DNA of 64,000 bases, taken from the NCBI RefSeq assembly GCF_000219625.1, contig NC_018208.1, positions 372,001-436,000 of the forward strand, in the 5' to 3' direction. This document shows positions 32,650-43,539 of this stretch, piece by piece; positions within the stretch are counted from its first letter, which is position 1; each line of letters starts with the position of its first letter. The stretch is from Zymoseptoria tritici IPO323. Its lineage: Eukaryota; Ascomycota; Dothideomycetes; Mycosphaerellales; Mycosphaerellaceae. A program made the translations under genes and the position numbers. A model generated the notes under the pieces. The model did no database searches. It was given only the letters and a program-made list of their open reading frames with translations, and was not told the DNA's origin.

Positions 32650-34974
32650 TTGCTTCAGTCGAGGGGTCGAAGGGTTCGGGGTCGGTGATATGGCTGTGTC
32701 CAGCAAGACGGTTCTGAAGTATCGAATTCAACCATTCCTGCGCATCAAATCTGAATGCCGAAGGCGATGCCCGATTCTCGGTGATTGAAGCGTTCTTCAT
32801 CTTCTTCATCTTCAGACTAGACTGTGCCGGTCACTTTCCACTCCCGTGCGCGTGCTCCGGGCAACAGTGATGTTTGTATTCCGTTGAGCTATGCCATCAT
32901 GGCAATACAGCGTGGTCGGACGTGCTGGACGCTGTCAGTGCAGAGAGAAGCTGATCCATCGCGTTACAGAATTGAATGCACCATGCCTCGCTGCCAAGCG
33001 ACTTCGTACTGACAGGCATCGAGGCGAAGCAGGTGAAGAGGATGAACGATAGATGAACATGGAAGAGAAGAAGGAAGACGAAGCAAAAGAGCTTGTTTCG
33101 CATGGCGGGAACTTTGTAGCACGCTGTACAACCTGGAACTCAGTCTGCTACGATCCGGTGCGAACTCATCTCCCTTGCGTGCTCTTCCGTATCTTGTCAT
33201 CTTACTTGCATCAAAGACATCTTTCACTCATCGACCTTATGTCTTTCAACAAATATACCGCATCAAAGCCGGCCAAGCGAGCTGGCCATATCAAGTTCGT
33301 ACCAAGGACAGAGCTCACGCACGATGAATACAGCACCGAAGTGGCTACTCCCGGAGCACAGCACCGCTCTCGGATCTAGAACCTGCATGCGGTCCATCCG
33401 GCCGACGTAGACCTGCAACTAGGCCTGGAGCCAGGCTCGCCACCATTAAGCTGAGCATCAGATCAGGCATAGTCTTTGTCCCTGCGTCTGCGTAGCAAGA
33501 TGAAGCCTTTCCGGAGCCGTGGACGCTGTACCGTGCCAAGATCCCGAGAACTCTCTACGAGGAACGTGCGATCGCTCGCCTATGTCCGGCAGATACGAAT
33601 ACTGGCCCCAGCGCGGAGAAATGCCGCGGTGTGCTCGAAGACTCGCCACCTGACCAAGAAGTCACTCCTGTGGCATCACACGAGTCTCGCGCCTGCCTTT
33701 CGTGGCAAAGATCACAGGATGAGGACGTTACGGCCTTGCATCCCTGCTTTTACCAGAGCGTAAATGCGGCCACAGCACGGGCGACGACTGTCAACGGTAG
33801 TTGCGCAAGAGCGGGGCCTCGAGCGCGGCTATGCGTCTATGACCGTTCGCTGTTCTCATCCAGTGTGCAGCTGGTCCGTGACCATGCTCTCGTCACCTGG
33901 CAGAAGTGCCCACAAGCAGTCTCAACAATGAATCTCACAGGGTAACATCCAGAAGACATGCGGTCATGAGGCAGGTTGCCGGATAATTGACAGACGACCA
34001 GCTCATGCACGTCACCCGACATGCGAAATCTCGAATTGTCGACTTGTAGACATGCGGCCCAGACCCTGAAGTCTTCAGGCCATGCGAACGCCCAGAAGGA
34101 TCAGGGAAGAACGTCAGAAGCATCATTCACTGATCAAGAGGTGTCGAAGCCTCCAGCTGGCTGGTCGAGCTTTGAATGCCGCACGTTGCCGCCATGAACA
34201 GACCATGCAGCCATGCGCCGCAGGTCTACCTTACGAACCTGACCCGACGAAAGAGGTAGTTCGCCACCATGAATGTTCTGCGATAACTGACTCGTCGACT
34301 ATGCGCGACACACAACATGCTTCCGCAACAAGCGGTGAATACTAATCAAAATAGGCTGGCCGAGGCGTTGTTGCAAATGGACCATACATAGCAGCCAAGG
34401 CTCTCAACACCCGAAGCAGCTCCAGAACTTGGTCCGCAAATTGGTGAGAAACAGGCGGTAGAAGCGGCAATTCGTACTTCCGATCTGAACCTTCGGGAGC
34501 CATCCGTCCGAACTTCCTAATGTGGTATCTGGGGCAAGTCCAAAAAGCCGTAAACATCGGTCAGCTGATTGGTGGCCGACTCAGATGCGGGGATGACTGA
34601 CGCAGGTAGTTGGGGCATGGCTGACGCCAAAGACGATCTAATGCACCCTATAGGTGACAAGCACTGTTTAGCGCTCTATCAGGATGAGGATCACCACGCC
34701 ACCTCCACCGCTGGCCTGGGCTGGGGTAAGAGGCGGCGAAGAATTACAAACACTCCAATCTGATTCGTACTCACTCTTACCTCTGTGGAGGCATTTGGCA
34801 GTTGCGTAGCGCGGTGAATCTCCGCCTCTGCAATGTCGATCCCGAAAAAATTGCGATGGCCACCCATCTTGGCCGAGTAGACAGCGTCGGGATGGAGGTA
34901 TATAGTCTCAAGAGTATTCCTTCTTGCTAATCTCTGCCTCACACACCAACTACTCCTTCATATCTCTTTTCCAA
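32650..34974. other. Gene-free stretch of 2.3 kb
   Basis: No supported gene lies on either strand. Short open frames are composed like random sequence. It contains the 3' flank of the cysteine-rich gene and the promoter of the peroxidase gene. No TATA box is obvious near the peroxidase start. Confidence 0.45.
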
Positions 34975-36380
34975 ATGGTCGGATCAAAGGTTCTTTCCGC
35001 TGCCCTGCTCCTCAATGGAGTAGTGGCCTTCCCACATATTGCCGAGATGGTTGCGAAGCAACAACTCGAGGAGCGACAGGAGCTTGGCACCCTTGTTCCT
35101 TTCCCTCAATACCCTGGATCTCCATCTCACGCTCTCTACAACGACTTCGACCCATCTACCCAGCTGGTCTCCACATCAGGGGACCATGAGTTCAGGGCGC
35201 CAGGTGACAGCGATATTCGTGGACCATGCGCAGGCTTGAACGCCGCTGCCGTATGTTACGATCCTGCTCGACAACCACGAACACTCTTACTCACATCTCA
35301 CAGAACCACGGCTACATTCCCCGCAGTGGAATCATGACCGCCGAGGCCATCAACACCGGTCTTTGGGAAGCCTTCTCCCTCGACAAGACCGCCACCATCT
35401 TCCTCCAGACCGCCACCATGTTCTTCGACGGTGACCCAATCTCCGGCAAGTGGTCTATCGGCCGCCCACCACCAAACGGTCTCAACTCGCTAGGCGCCTT
35501 GGGCGACGTTCTCGGAAAGTCTTCCGGTATCTGTGGCGGTGCTGCCCACTTGAAGACCGAGGGTGATGCATCCATCACTCGTGGCGACTACCTCGCACCA
35601 ACGATGAACTCCAACTGCCGCTCTTACCCGCAATTCGCCCAGGAACTCCTCGACCTCGCACAGAAGCGGGAGAATGGCAACATCTCTCCACGAGTGTTGG
35701 CTGAACACAGCTACAACCGCAAGAAATACTCTATTGCCAACAACCCAAACTATTACTCTCCCGCTTACGCTGGTGTTGCATTCACCTTCGGCGCCCACAT
35801 GTTCGCACATGTCCTCCTCGCCAACCACTCCGCCGAGCAGCCCCGCGGCTTCCTCGAGCCCGCAGTCTGGAAGGCCTGGTTCTCTTACACCGACGGCCCC
35901 AACGGCGAGCTGATCCAGACCGCCGGCCACGAGCGTATCCCGGATAACTGGTACAAGCGTGCCCCCGCCGACGCTTGGACTCTCTCCGACATCGTCACCT
36001 CCACCGCCCAGCAGTGCGCCGCATACCCATCCAACTGCCAGGTCGGCGGCAATACCGGCAAGGTCAACTCCTTCTCCGGCGTGAACCTCGGTGACATCTC
36101 CGGCGGGCTCGTCAACTCCGCTACCGACCTTTCCGACCCTGCACGCATGGGCTGTTTCATCCGCCAGATGATCCAGGCTAACACCCCGTCTTTCCTCGCG
36201 AACACTTTCTCCGGTGCGATTCTCGACCAGATGAACAACCTCGTCAAGACCATGCTGGACCCTGCTCTCGACCTCCTCGGAAACTGCCCCAACCTTCCAG
36301 CGGGCAAATCTGTCGACACCTACGACTCTAAGTTCCCTGGCGCGCAGAACCCGGCTGGTGGATCTGCTGGACGATTGTAA
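34975..36380 (+). CDS. Heme-thiolate peroxidase (chloroperoxidase / peroxygenase family)
   Basis: These secreted heme enzymes use hydrogen peroxide to halogenate or oxygenate organic substrates. Two exons (34975-35250, 35304-36380) join in phase 0 for 450 residues, which fits the longer peroxygenase group. A signal peptide covers about residues 1-18. The proximal heme ligand lies in RGPCAGLNAAANHGYIPRSG (Cys85, split by the intron), where most relatives have Pro-Cys-Pro; here the third residue is Ala. The distal site is EGDASITRGD (Glu178, Asp180, Ser182, Arg185), the EGD-S-R arrangement of peroxygenases. Many Asn-x-Ser/Thr sites and Gly/Pro-rich loops fit a glycosylated extracellular protein. 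The substrate is unknown. Confidence 0.92.
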
Positions 36381-37057
36381 ATGGTCGAACAGTACCTATC
36401 GACGTTTTGGAATACGACTTGATGCGCGATGCATCAAGAGCGGCGAAAGAGAGGGTCAAGTCCTTTCCGCCATAGATTTGTACATACTTGATACCAGCAA
36501 TGAATGAATGAACTTCAACATGAATGAGCTTCAACAACACGAACATTTCGGTTCTTGAACCACCTCCACCTTCTTCATTAATTAACACATATCTTCTCCA
36601 CCTTGCCACTCATGCTACTTTTTCCCTTTGAATAAATACCGCCCAACTTCGTCCGCGGCCATGCATGCTAATGTACTGTCCCTCTTGATTATCCTTGACC
36701 TTGACCCGTGAAAATGGTCTCCCGCGTCTCTCTCTAATCACAATCTTGTGGGAAGGCTTTTCTCCACCCTACATCTACCATGCATGCCAATACACGCGGG
36801 CGGAAAGCCAGACGTTCGTCCCATGGAAGATCCGAGGTCGCAGTGAACCAGAGAAATTTGAGAAATACTCTGCTAGGGTTAGGGTTAGGGTCAAACATTC
36901 TCAATGCTCTGCGCACCACCATATCCTCCTTCCCCAACCAGCCTGAGCTTTGGGAACGAAAGTAACGCGGACATTCGAAACCGCCGTGTCGGACCGCAAT
37001 ATCGTTTGATGTGCGCTGCAAAAACTACAATTCCCAACATCTCCCAACCACTATTGC
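36381..37057. other. Intergenic region between [15 protein letters not shown]
   Basis: Lies between the 3' ends of the peroxidase and the A-T-R enzyme. It holds repeated ATGAATGA/ATGAGCTTCAACA-like short repeats near 36.5 kb and three telomere-type hexamers near 36.88 kb. No gene is supported. Confidence 0.5.
36874..36891 (+). repeat. Short interstitial telomere-type repeat
   Basis: TAGGGTTAGGGTTAGGGT contains nearly three units of TTAGGG, the telomere repeat of most filamentous fungi. The run is too short to mark a chromosome end and could be chance, a telomerase-healed break or a site for telobox-binding factors. Confidence 0.6.
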
Positions 37058-40000
37058 TCAAATATTCTCTTTGATCCACCTCCACAACTTCAACACATAC
37101 TCCCGATCCACCGCCTTCGCCTCCTTCAACCCGGGCATCGCCTCGAGCGACTTGCTCATATCGAATCCCTCCGCTTGAGGTCGATCCTCAACACTTCCAT
37201 TCTCCTTTCCGTCAGTCTTCTCCTCGTTGACCTCGGCAACACTCTCTCTGTCGACGGTCTTCCCATACGCTCCCTTCCAAAATTCCAACAACTTCAGACA
37301 CGCATGACTCCTCTCCTCTTCCCTCTCCGACTTCCTCAGGCCCTCCAACCGTTCCAACCAAACTCCCACTTCCACAATCTCAATCCCCTCCTCCACCTCT
37401 GAAATCCAACCCACAACATCGTTCCACTCTACCGCCTTTGCTGAGTTTAGCAGATGTAACACCCTCACGTCTTCCTCATCCCCCACCCCATCGAGTAAGT
37501 TCACAAACCCTCCCGCAGCGACATCAACCCCCGTCCACCCCACCCTCTCCCCCTTTAATCTCGGCAAACACCCCGTAACCCTCGCACTCCCCAACATCAG
37601 CGGATATGCTTCACTCTTATTCCATACTCCGTGGACCGTATCTCCGCTGATCTGCCCGACACGGACGACACTCACGCACCCTTTTAGTACTGGGAATATC
37701 GCCACGGCTCGCTGGATGAGATTTTCCGCAACCCATTTACTCCTCGAATACCCAATACCTCCACTCACGTCCACATCACCGAGCATCTCCTCCGGCACCA
37801 GCTTACCCTGACTCCCAGCCAGAGAAGGGTACGACGCCACGCTCGCCGTGCTGGAACAGAACACCACCCTCGCCGGCTTTCCCCTCTCCTCAAACGCCGC
37901 GTGTGCCACAGCAAGCTCAAGCAACCCCCGCAAAGCCTGGAAATGTGACTTGAATCCCCGTAACGGCAGGAGGAAATTCACCGACCACGCGAGGTCGTAG
38001 ATGACATCCACTTCATTCGCCAATCGTAGGTATACCTCATCCTCAAGGCCAAGGCGAGGTGCGGTGAGAGTGTAGAGGTGGAGTGTGACCTTTTCGTCGA
38101 AATGTGGTGGAGGAGTGAGGTGGCGGGAGGCGAGGAGGGAGAGGAGGCGGATTCGAGAGGACTCCAGGGAGCTGCCGTGACTGGCGCGGAGGAGGAGGTG
38201 GATGTGGGAGACTGAGGGCGTTGAGAGGAGTTGGTTGAGGAGGTGGGAGCCGAGGGAGCCGGTTGAGCCGGTTAGGAGGATTGCTTTGCCCCTGGATGGG
38301 GAAGTAGGTCGGGTTTCGGACGGCGTTGATGGAAGGGAGGGGAGCGAGAGGGTACTATATGTCTCCACGAACTCTTGCATCAGCTTGGCCTGGTCGTCTG
38401 CTGCGGCACCATTCGTACTCGCTCTGCCATTCCGGAGGTCGAGGATCGTCTGGCTGAGAATCTGAATTGAGCCACAATCCTCCACGATCGTAGGCGGCAG
38501 CGGATCAGCACCCTCGCCCAGCAAACCCACCAGTTTCTGCCGGATCTGGATGCAAGACACCGAGTCGGCGCCGTACGTGAACAAGTCGACCGTGTCCGTC
38601 AACTTCTCTCCATCTTTCGTTCCGCTCCCCATAACGCCCTCGACGATCCGTCTGACTTCTCCAAGCACATCCTCATCATCCACCTCCTTCCCTCCAACTT
38701 CTTCGCCCTTGCCATAAGCCCCCTCAATCACCTGCCCAAATCTCTCCTCCGCCACCCGTCGAATGACAGTCCCCTTACTACTCTTCTCCAACCCCTCCTC
38801 GTCCCCTCCAATCAACACAACCATGCCCCTCGATATCCTCGTATGGCTTTGTCCCTCTCGATTAAACTTCTCCACAACCTTCCACACCTCCTCCTCAAAC
38901 ACCTCGTCTTCCACGCCCTTCGCTTCCTCCGCCTTGAAAACCAATGCGCCCGGATACGGCTTGCCATTACCAAAGATCAACACATCCCTGATCAAAGAAG
39001 AGGAGGCAGCAATCCCCGCCTCCAGGGGCGCGGGATCGAATTTCTTGCCCGTCACCAACGTCAACTGCGAGTCCGCCCGGGAATGATACCGCCACGCATC
39101 GGGGATACTCGCATGTCGTTCGAATAGATCCGACGTAGCGAAAGATCCGTCTTCTCGATTTGTTTTCGCCATGTGTGGCCAGCCTGGTAATATAATCAAC
39201 TCGCACAACTCGTCCTCTTCCCTCTTTTCGAAGCGGAGGTACTTTGAACCCCGGGATCCAGGGCGGAGATATTGCCATTCGGTGTCTGTAGCGAAGGACC
39301 GGTAGGACGACATGAGGAACCCGCACTCTGCGCTGCCGAAGCGGGAGATGAGAGGGACGCCTTGTTTGACCAGTTCGTCGCCGACTTCGCTGGGGAGAGC
39401 GGCGCCGCCGACGCCGACTATGGACATGGTTTGGAGTTGGGAGAGGCCCAGTGCGTGGTCGGCCATTCCTTGTAGGACGTAAGGGACAGAGGAGAAGTAT
39501 TTCACCTTCGGCACCTTCACTCCCTCCTTCTCCTCGCTGCGGACGGCTGAAGCGGCGACTTCTAAGCAGCGACTTACATTCTTCGCTGTGATGAGGAGTT
39601 TGTCTCCTGGAAACAGCCACATCATCGCCCCGCTTGTCCAGGCGCGGAAGAGATCGGCTACGCCGCCGTGATAGAGCGGTGTGGTGGTGAATGTCGCTGC
39701 GTCACTTCCATTGAGGCGGGGTTGTACGCCACAGCCTGCGTTGTGGGATTGCGGGATGGGTTTGGGGAGGCCGGTGGAGGTGCCGGAGGTATGGTGGAGG
39801 TAGGCTGTGTCGGTTGAGGAGGCGGAGTAGCAAACGAAATCCTCCGATGTTGTGGCAAGGTTTGCTTTGTTGGTTTGGAAGGACAGTCGATGGGTCTTCA
39901 ACTCAAAGCCTTCAAGGCTCTCCGCTGCTTGAGTAGCTTTCTTGACCAAGTCATCATACGCTCCACCCTCATATAGCAGTTCAGCCTCACACTGCTGACA

Positions 40001-40465
40001 CAGCGTCGCAATCGCCGAGCCGGAAAGTTGCGGTGCAAGAAGCAAGACCGGTCGTCCCAGCCGAATCAGTCCGAGAAAGCAGAAGAGGAAGTCCGGAACG
40101 CTGCGGACGAGCATGGCGGCTGGTCTTGCATCTGATGTCCCACAGAGCTGGGTGATATACCTCGCCGCTGAGTCGGAGTGGGAAACGGCTTCGGCGAAGC
40201 TGTAGATTGTGTAGTCCTTTCTTTCAGGACGGCCATCCACATCTTCACCTCCGTTCTGACTTCCGTTCTGACCTTCAGCATTGGCATTCACGTCCCAGAA
40301 TCCCACAGCAGGCTTGTCTCCATGGTGGTCTACCAGCTCATCCAGGAAAGTCGGGATATTCTTGAACTCCAGATCCTCGTTATACAAGGTCGCTTGACCG
40401 AGAGTGCAAGTGAAGTATGTGTCCTCGGGACCATCGCCATTGGCATCTCCGGAGTTCGACGACAT
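37058..40465 (-). CDS. NRPS-like adenylation-thiolation-reductase enzyme
   Basis: Such enzymes activate a carboxylic acid as an adenylate, load it on a phosphopantetheine arm and release it as an aldehyde or alcohol with NADPH. The single exon encodes 1135 residues. The adenylation domain covers about 20-570, with the phosphate-binding loop HHTSGTSTGLPKP (225-236), GSAECGF (378-383), TGKKFDP (472-478) and the catalytic-Lys-type SSKGTVIRR (562-570). The carrier site is YGADSVSC with Ser635. The reductase domain runs from about 727, with LLTGSTGSLGSHL and the Tyr906-x3-Lys910 pair in GYSRSKW. The A4 region reads TTPLYHGGVADL, without the Phe-Asp pair of alpha-amino-acid-activating domains, so the acid may be of another kind. 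It is co-oriented with the cyclase gene 0.58 kb upstream. Confidence 0.93.
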   Translation of the reverse strand: MSSNSGDANGDGPEDTYFTCTLGQATLYNEDLEFKNIPTFLDELVDHHGDKPAVGFWDVNANAEGQNGSQNGGEDVDGRPERKDYTIYSFAEAVSHSDSAARYITQLCGTSDARPAAMLVRSVPDFLFCFLGLIRLGRPVLLLAPQLSGSAIATLCQQCEAELLYEGGAYDDLVKKATQAAESLEGFELKTHRLSFQTNKANLATTSEDFVCYSASSTDTAYLHHTSGTSTGLPKPIPQSHNAGCGVQPRLNGSDAATFTTTPLYHGGVADLFRAWTSGAMMWLFPGDKLLITAKNVSRCLEVAASAVRSEEKEGVKVPKVKYFSSVPYVLQGMADHALGLSQLQTMSIVGVGGAALPSEVGDELVKQGVPLISRFGSAECGFLMSSYRSFATDTEWQYLRPGSRGSKYLRFEKREEDELCELIILPGWPHMAKTNREDGSFATSDLFERHASIPDAWRYHSRADSQLTLVTGKKFDPAPLEAGIAASSSLIRDVLIFGNGKPYPGALVFKAEEAKGVEDEVFEEEVWKVVEKFNREGQSHTRISRGMVVLIGGDEEGLEKSSKGTVIRRVAEERFGQVIEGAYGKGEEVGGKEVDDEDVLGEVRRIVEGVMGSGTKDGEKLTDTVDLFTYGADSVSCIQIRQKLVGLLGEGADPLPPTIVEDCGSIQILSQTILDLRNGRASTNGAAADDQAKLMQEFVETYSTLSLPSLPSTPSETRPTSPSRGKAILLTGSTGSLGSHLLNQLLSTPSVSHIHLLLRASHGSSLESSRIRLLSLLASRHLTPPPHFDEKVTLHLYTLTAPRLGLEDEVYLRLANEVDVIYDLAWSVNFLLPLRGFKSHFQALRGLLELAVAHAAFEERGKPARVVFCSSTASVASYPSLAGSQGKLVPEEMLGDVDVSGGIGYSRSKWVAENLIQRAVAIFPVLKGCVSVVRVGQISGDTVHGVWNKSEAYPLMLGSARVTGCLPRLKGERVGWTGVDVAAGGFVNLLDGVGDEEDVRVLHLLNSAKAVEWNDVVGWISEVEEGIEIVEVGVWLERLEGLRKSEREEERSHACLKLLEFWKGAYGKTVDRESVAEVNEEKTDGKENGSVEDRPQAEGFDMSKSLEAMPGLKEAKAVDREYVLKLWRWIKENI

Positions 40466-41045
40466 CTCTCTTCAGAGTCGGCGAATATCAATCTAGAATC
40501 AATGAAGAACTCTAGACGACAGTGGTCTCGCCGAACGTCCAGAATACAGTCGACAGCGTATATCCGACCTACACCTCAGCCATGCCAGTCAACTCCGAAC
40601 CGCGAGCAGAAGTCGATCGTTACCTGAAGGTGAGTAGGTGCTCCCAATCAAATCGCACAAGGTGAAGTTGGTCTACAAGCACAGCTGCAGTAGTGGATCG
40701 ATCGTCAGGTGCGTACAGGAAAATAGTGGAAAGCTTCGGAGCTCATGTGGAGAGCTCTCCCGTCTTCCCTTTTTCGGGAGCGAGGGAGGGAAAACAAAAA
40801 GTTGGAGTGCGATCGAGAAAATGTACGGACATGCTGATGTCATAGACGTGTCAAGTTCAGGTAATTGCAATGGCTCGAGTCGAATGGAGAAATGGGAGGG
40901 GACTGGTTTGTTCATGGCGGAAAGTTTGGGGGAAGTTGTGCAGGAGAGACATTTGCAAGGATGGTCGCACAGCAGGAGGTCAAGAGTCGCAAACTTCAAA
41001 AAAAAAAAAATGTCTGTAGCTTTTTTCTATATCTATCCAACCACT
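40466..41045. other. Spacer between A-T-R enzyme and cyclase genes
   Basis: A 580-bp non-coding gap that holds the promoter of the A-T-R gene and the 3' end of the cyclase gene, both minus strand. A run of 13 A (about 40999-41011) lies just beyond the cyclase stop on the plus strand. No gene is supported. Confidence 0.5.
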
Positions 41046-42790
41046 CTAGCAGCAATCGCCGTGGTCTCCATTGGCATGACCATTGGCATGACCATTGCCA
41101 TTGGCATGACCATTCGCATGTCCGTTGCCGTTAATGCTCTTCGTGCTGCCGTTCAACGCACCATTGGCGAGTCCCTCAGCCTTCTCCGGCGAGAAGCCAT
41201 TCGTGCCATTGCTCACATCATCATTGAGCACATTCAACTTCTTGAGTCCATTGCTCAACTTCTTCTCCACCGGCGCCTTGTTCTTAGTGTATCCCGTATC
41301 ACTCGCGTCCACAAACGCCTCGAGACCCTCACCGTTCCTCGGGTAAGTCTTGCACACCTCCTTGTGCTTCCTCAGTGCGTCGTTCATCTCCTTCTCCGTG
41401 ACGTCGTTGAAGAACTCGCAGCTGCCGAGAGGAGAGGGCACGGCGGCGCGGAGTTTGCCGTCGCGGGTCTTGAGGATGGCGGCGGTGGCTTGCGCGAGGA
41501 TCTCCTCGTTGAAGTCGGGGTGGTCCATGGAGAGGCCGCAGCGGGAGAAGAGTTTGAGGAGACGCTCGTAGTCGGCTTGGGGGAGGTTGCCGCGTTGGTG
41601 GGCGAGGGTGGCGGAGAAGGCCATGTCGATGGAGATGGCGTGGCCGTGGCGGAGGGGGACTTTGGGGACGAGCTCGTGGAGGGGAGACCAGCTGAGAGGG
41701 AGGGGTTAGTAGAGGAAATCAGGGAGATGCTCAGTATTCAACATACGTGTGTCCGTAGGCAATGACACGGTCAAGACCGATCTCGTGGAGGTTGGGAGTC
41801 TCGAGCTTCAACATCTCGTGGATTCCGGCACGGTTGATCTTGTCACAGGCCTCCTTGACCTCGGCGGTGGCATCGTCGGTGCGGCCGAATCCGGTCTTGA
41901 TGATCTCCTCGCAGTACTTGTCGAGGAGGTCAAAGGTGGGCAGATGAGCGCACGAGGAGATCTTGATCAACTCGGCGAATCCATTTCGGATCTGGGCCGT
42001 TGGGAGAGAGCGGAGGAAGGTGAAGTCGAGGAAGGTGTGGCTGTGAGAGGGAGGCTGATTAGCTGGGCTTCCTCAATCCTCTTCTTCCCTCAACACTCAC
42101 ATAGGAGCGTGGTAAGCACCCAGACGGTTCTTGTAGTTGCCGTAGTTGACACCGACCTTGATCGAGACAGAGGCATCGATCAATCCAATAACGGTGGTCG
42201 GGATACGGATGAAGTTGGTGTTCCTGCGGTAGGCAGCGCAGGCGAATCTGAAATACGAGTTAGTGATGTTCTTGGAGCGGCATTGAAGCCAACAGAATGT
42301 ATGGGCCAGAGTGCCTTGAAGGTCCTCTTTGGCATTGGTAGTGTTTTACCCAGCAACATCGGTCACAAGTCCACCACCAATGACAAGCACAGGCTCCTGT
42401 TGGAAATCTGTCAGCTGTTGTCCTCTCGATCCTCCCTTCTTCTCTCAACACACAACGCACCTTTCGGTAAATTCCAAACTTGGTCATGGAGTCGACAATG
42501 GACAAGAAAGTATCGATGCTCTTGGCCTTTTCGCCAATCATGGTCTTGTGGATGGAGAGGTCCAGCTTGTAGTGGTCGCAGTACTGCTGGAGATCCTCTC
42601 CGTACTGCTCAAAGATGTTGGCGTCCATGACGGCCAGGACACGTCCCCAGCGCTCGTAGCACTTGGCGAGGTCATCCTTCTTGACGTCAAAGACGTAGTC
42701 GAGAAAGGTAAAGTCGTACTCGATCTTCTCGTATCCCTCAACGTGGAAACCCTTGGGCGTCTCCGCCACGGTGGCACTCATGTCGGACAT
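41046..42790 (-). CDS. Sugar phosphate cyclase (DDGS/EEVS type)
   Basis: Cyclases of this group turn sedoheptulose 7-phosphate into desmethyl-4-deoxygadusol, the first step of mycosporine synthesis, or into 2-epi-5-epi-valiolone. Five exons (42790-42461, 42396-42350, 42247-42101, 42040-41747, 41691-41046) join in frame for 487 residues. The NAD and metal site is clear: [20 protein letters not shown], then [20 protein letters not shown] and [10 protein letters not shown], and YGHTWSPLHE with [15 protein letters not shown]. These match the DDGS/EEVS branch and not 3-dehydroquinate synthase. The C-terminus adds about 70 residues ending in an Asn/Gly/His-rich repeat (NGHANG units) and DHGDCC. It is divergent from the ATP-grasp ligase across 749 bp. 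The exact product needs assay; neighbours favour desmethyl-4-deoxygadusol. Confidence 0.94.
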
Positions 42791-43539
42791 GTTGAATGGG
42801 ATCGGCGGGGGAGGATGTTAAAGAAAAAAGCGAGTGGCCTGTTGGAAGGAGCAGTGCAGAGAGGGAGAGATGAAAAAGTGGTCCAAGGAAGATGTCAGGG
42901 TGTGGGAGCATGCGGGAGGTAATATATACGGTGCCGGAGGAACTCGCCCAGTCCAAGGAGGACCATACCAAGTATCGTTACCTTAGCTCATTCCTGATAG
43001 TCTCGCTTGAGGTATAGCTCGACTCGGCCTCGCATGTGATGGTCATGATTGGAGTATGACATGACATTAACGTGCCTCGACGATTAATGAATGATCCGTC
43101 CAATGGCGGGCATTGGCGGGCACTGGAGGGGCACGCTGCCAGGATTTCCCACCACAAGCACCCGACGTCTTCACAACCGGACACGCTTCCGTGAACCACC
43201 GGATGTCCCCTGCAGGTGAGGAACTAGCGTAGAGCCGTACCGAGATCTGATCGGAAATCTTCAGGCAAGCAGTCCGATCGAAAAGTCAATTGAAGAGCAC
43301 GTGAAGAGCATGTGATGAAGAGCTCCGTGATAGGTCTGGGCGATGGCGGGGTTGAGCTACGGCGGGTGATTATGCCAGATGGCATAGTAGTGACGCTTAC
43401 ATCGACGCTAGCTTCCTCACCAACCATGTAGCTCGAGCGGGTCTCCCGCAACTCTATTCTATGCAGGCGGGGAGCTCCCTCAAGACAACTACCCCTCCTT
43501 TCCGACTCGCATAGTACTCCTCTCGTATATGCCACGGCC
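42791..43539. promoter_or_regulatory. Bidirectional promoter, cyclase / ATP-grasp ligase
   Basis: The two mycosporine-type genes start 749 bp apart in opposite directions, so they probably share control. A TATA-like TATATATT lies on the cyclase strand about 130 bp before its ATG (near 42917-42925). A GC-rich TGGCGGGCA motif is duplicated near 43104-43124. The factors that bind cannot be named from sequence. Confidence 0.65.

Noticed and set aside
37058..40465. Alpha-aminoadipate reductase (Lys2) as the identity of the A-T-R enzyme
   Set aside because: It is shorter than Lys2 (about 1400 residues), lacks its N-terminal region, and the adenylation core resembles the fungal aryl/alkyl acid reductase group.
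41046..42790. 3-dehydroquinate synthase as the identity of the cyclase
   Set aside because: The [18 protein letters not shown] and [10 protein letters not shown] motifs and the lone-domain layout fit the DDGS/EEVS branch; fungal dehydroquinate synthase is part of the five-domain AROM protein.
42329..42922. Plus-strand frame of 197 codons across the cyclase gene
   Set aside because: It is the antisense of cyclase exons 1 and 2 and the promoter; the minus strand has conserved motifs and closing splice phases.
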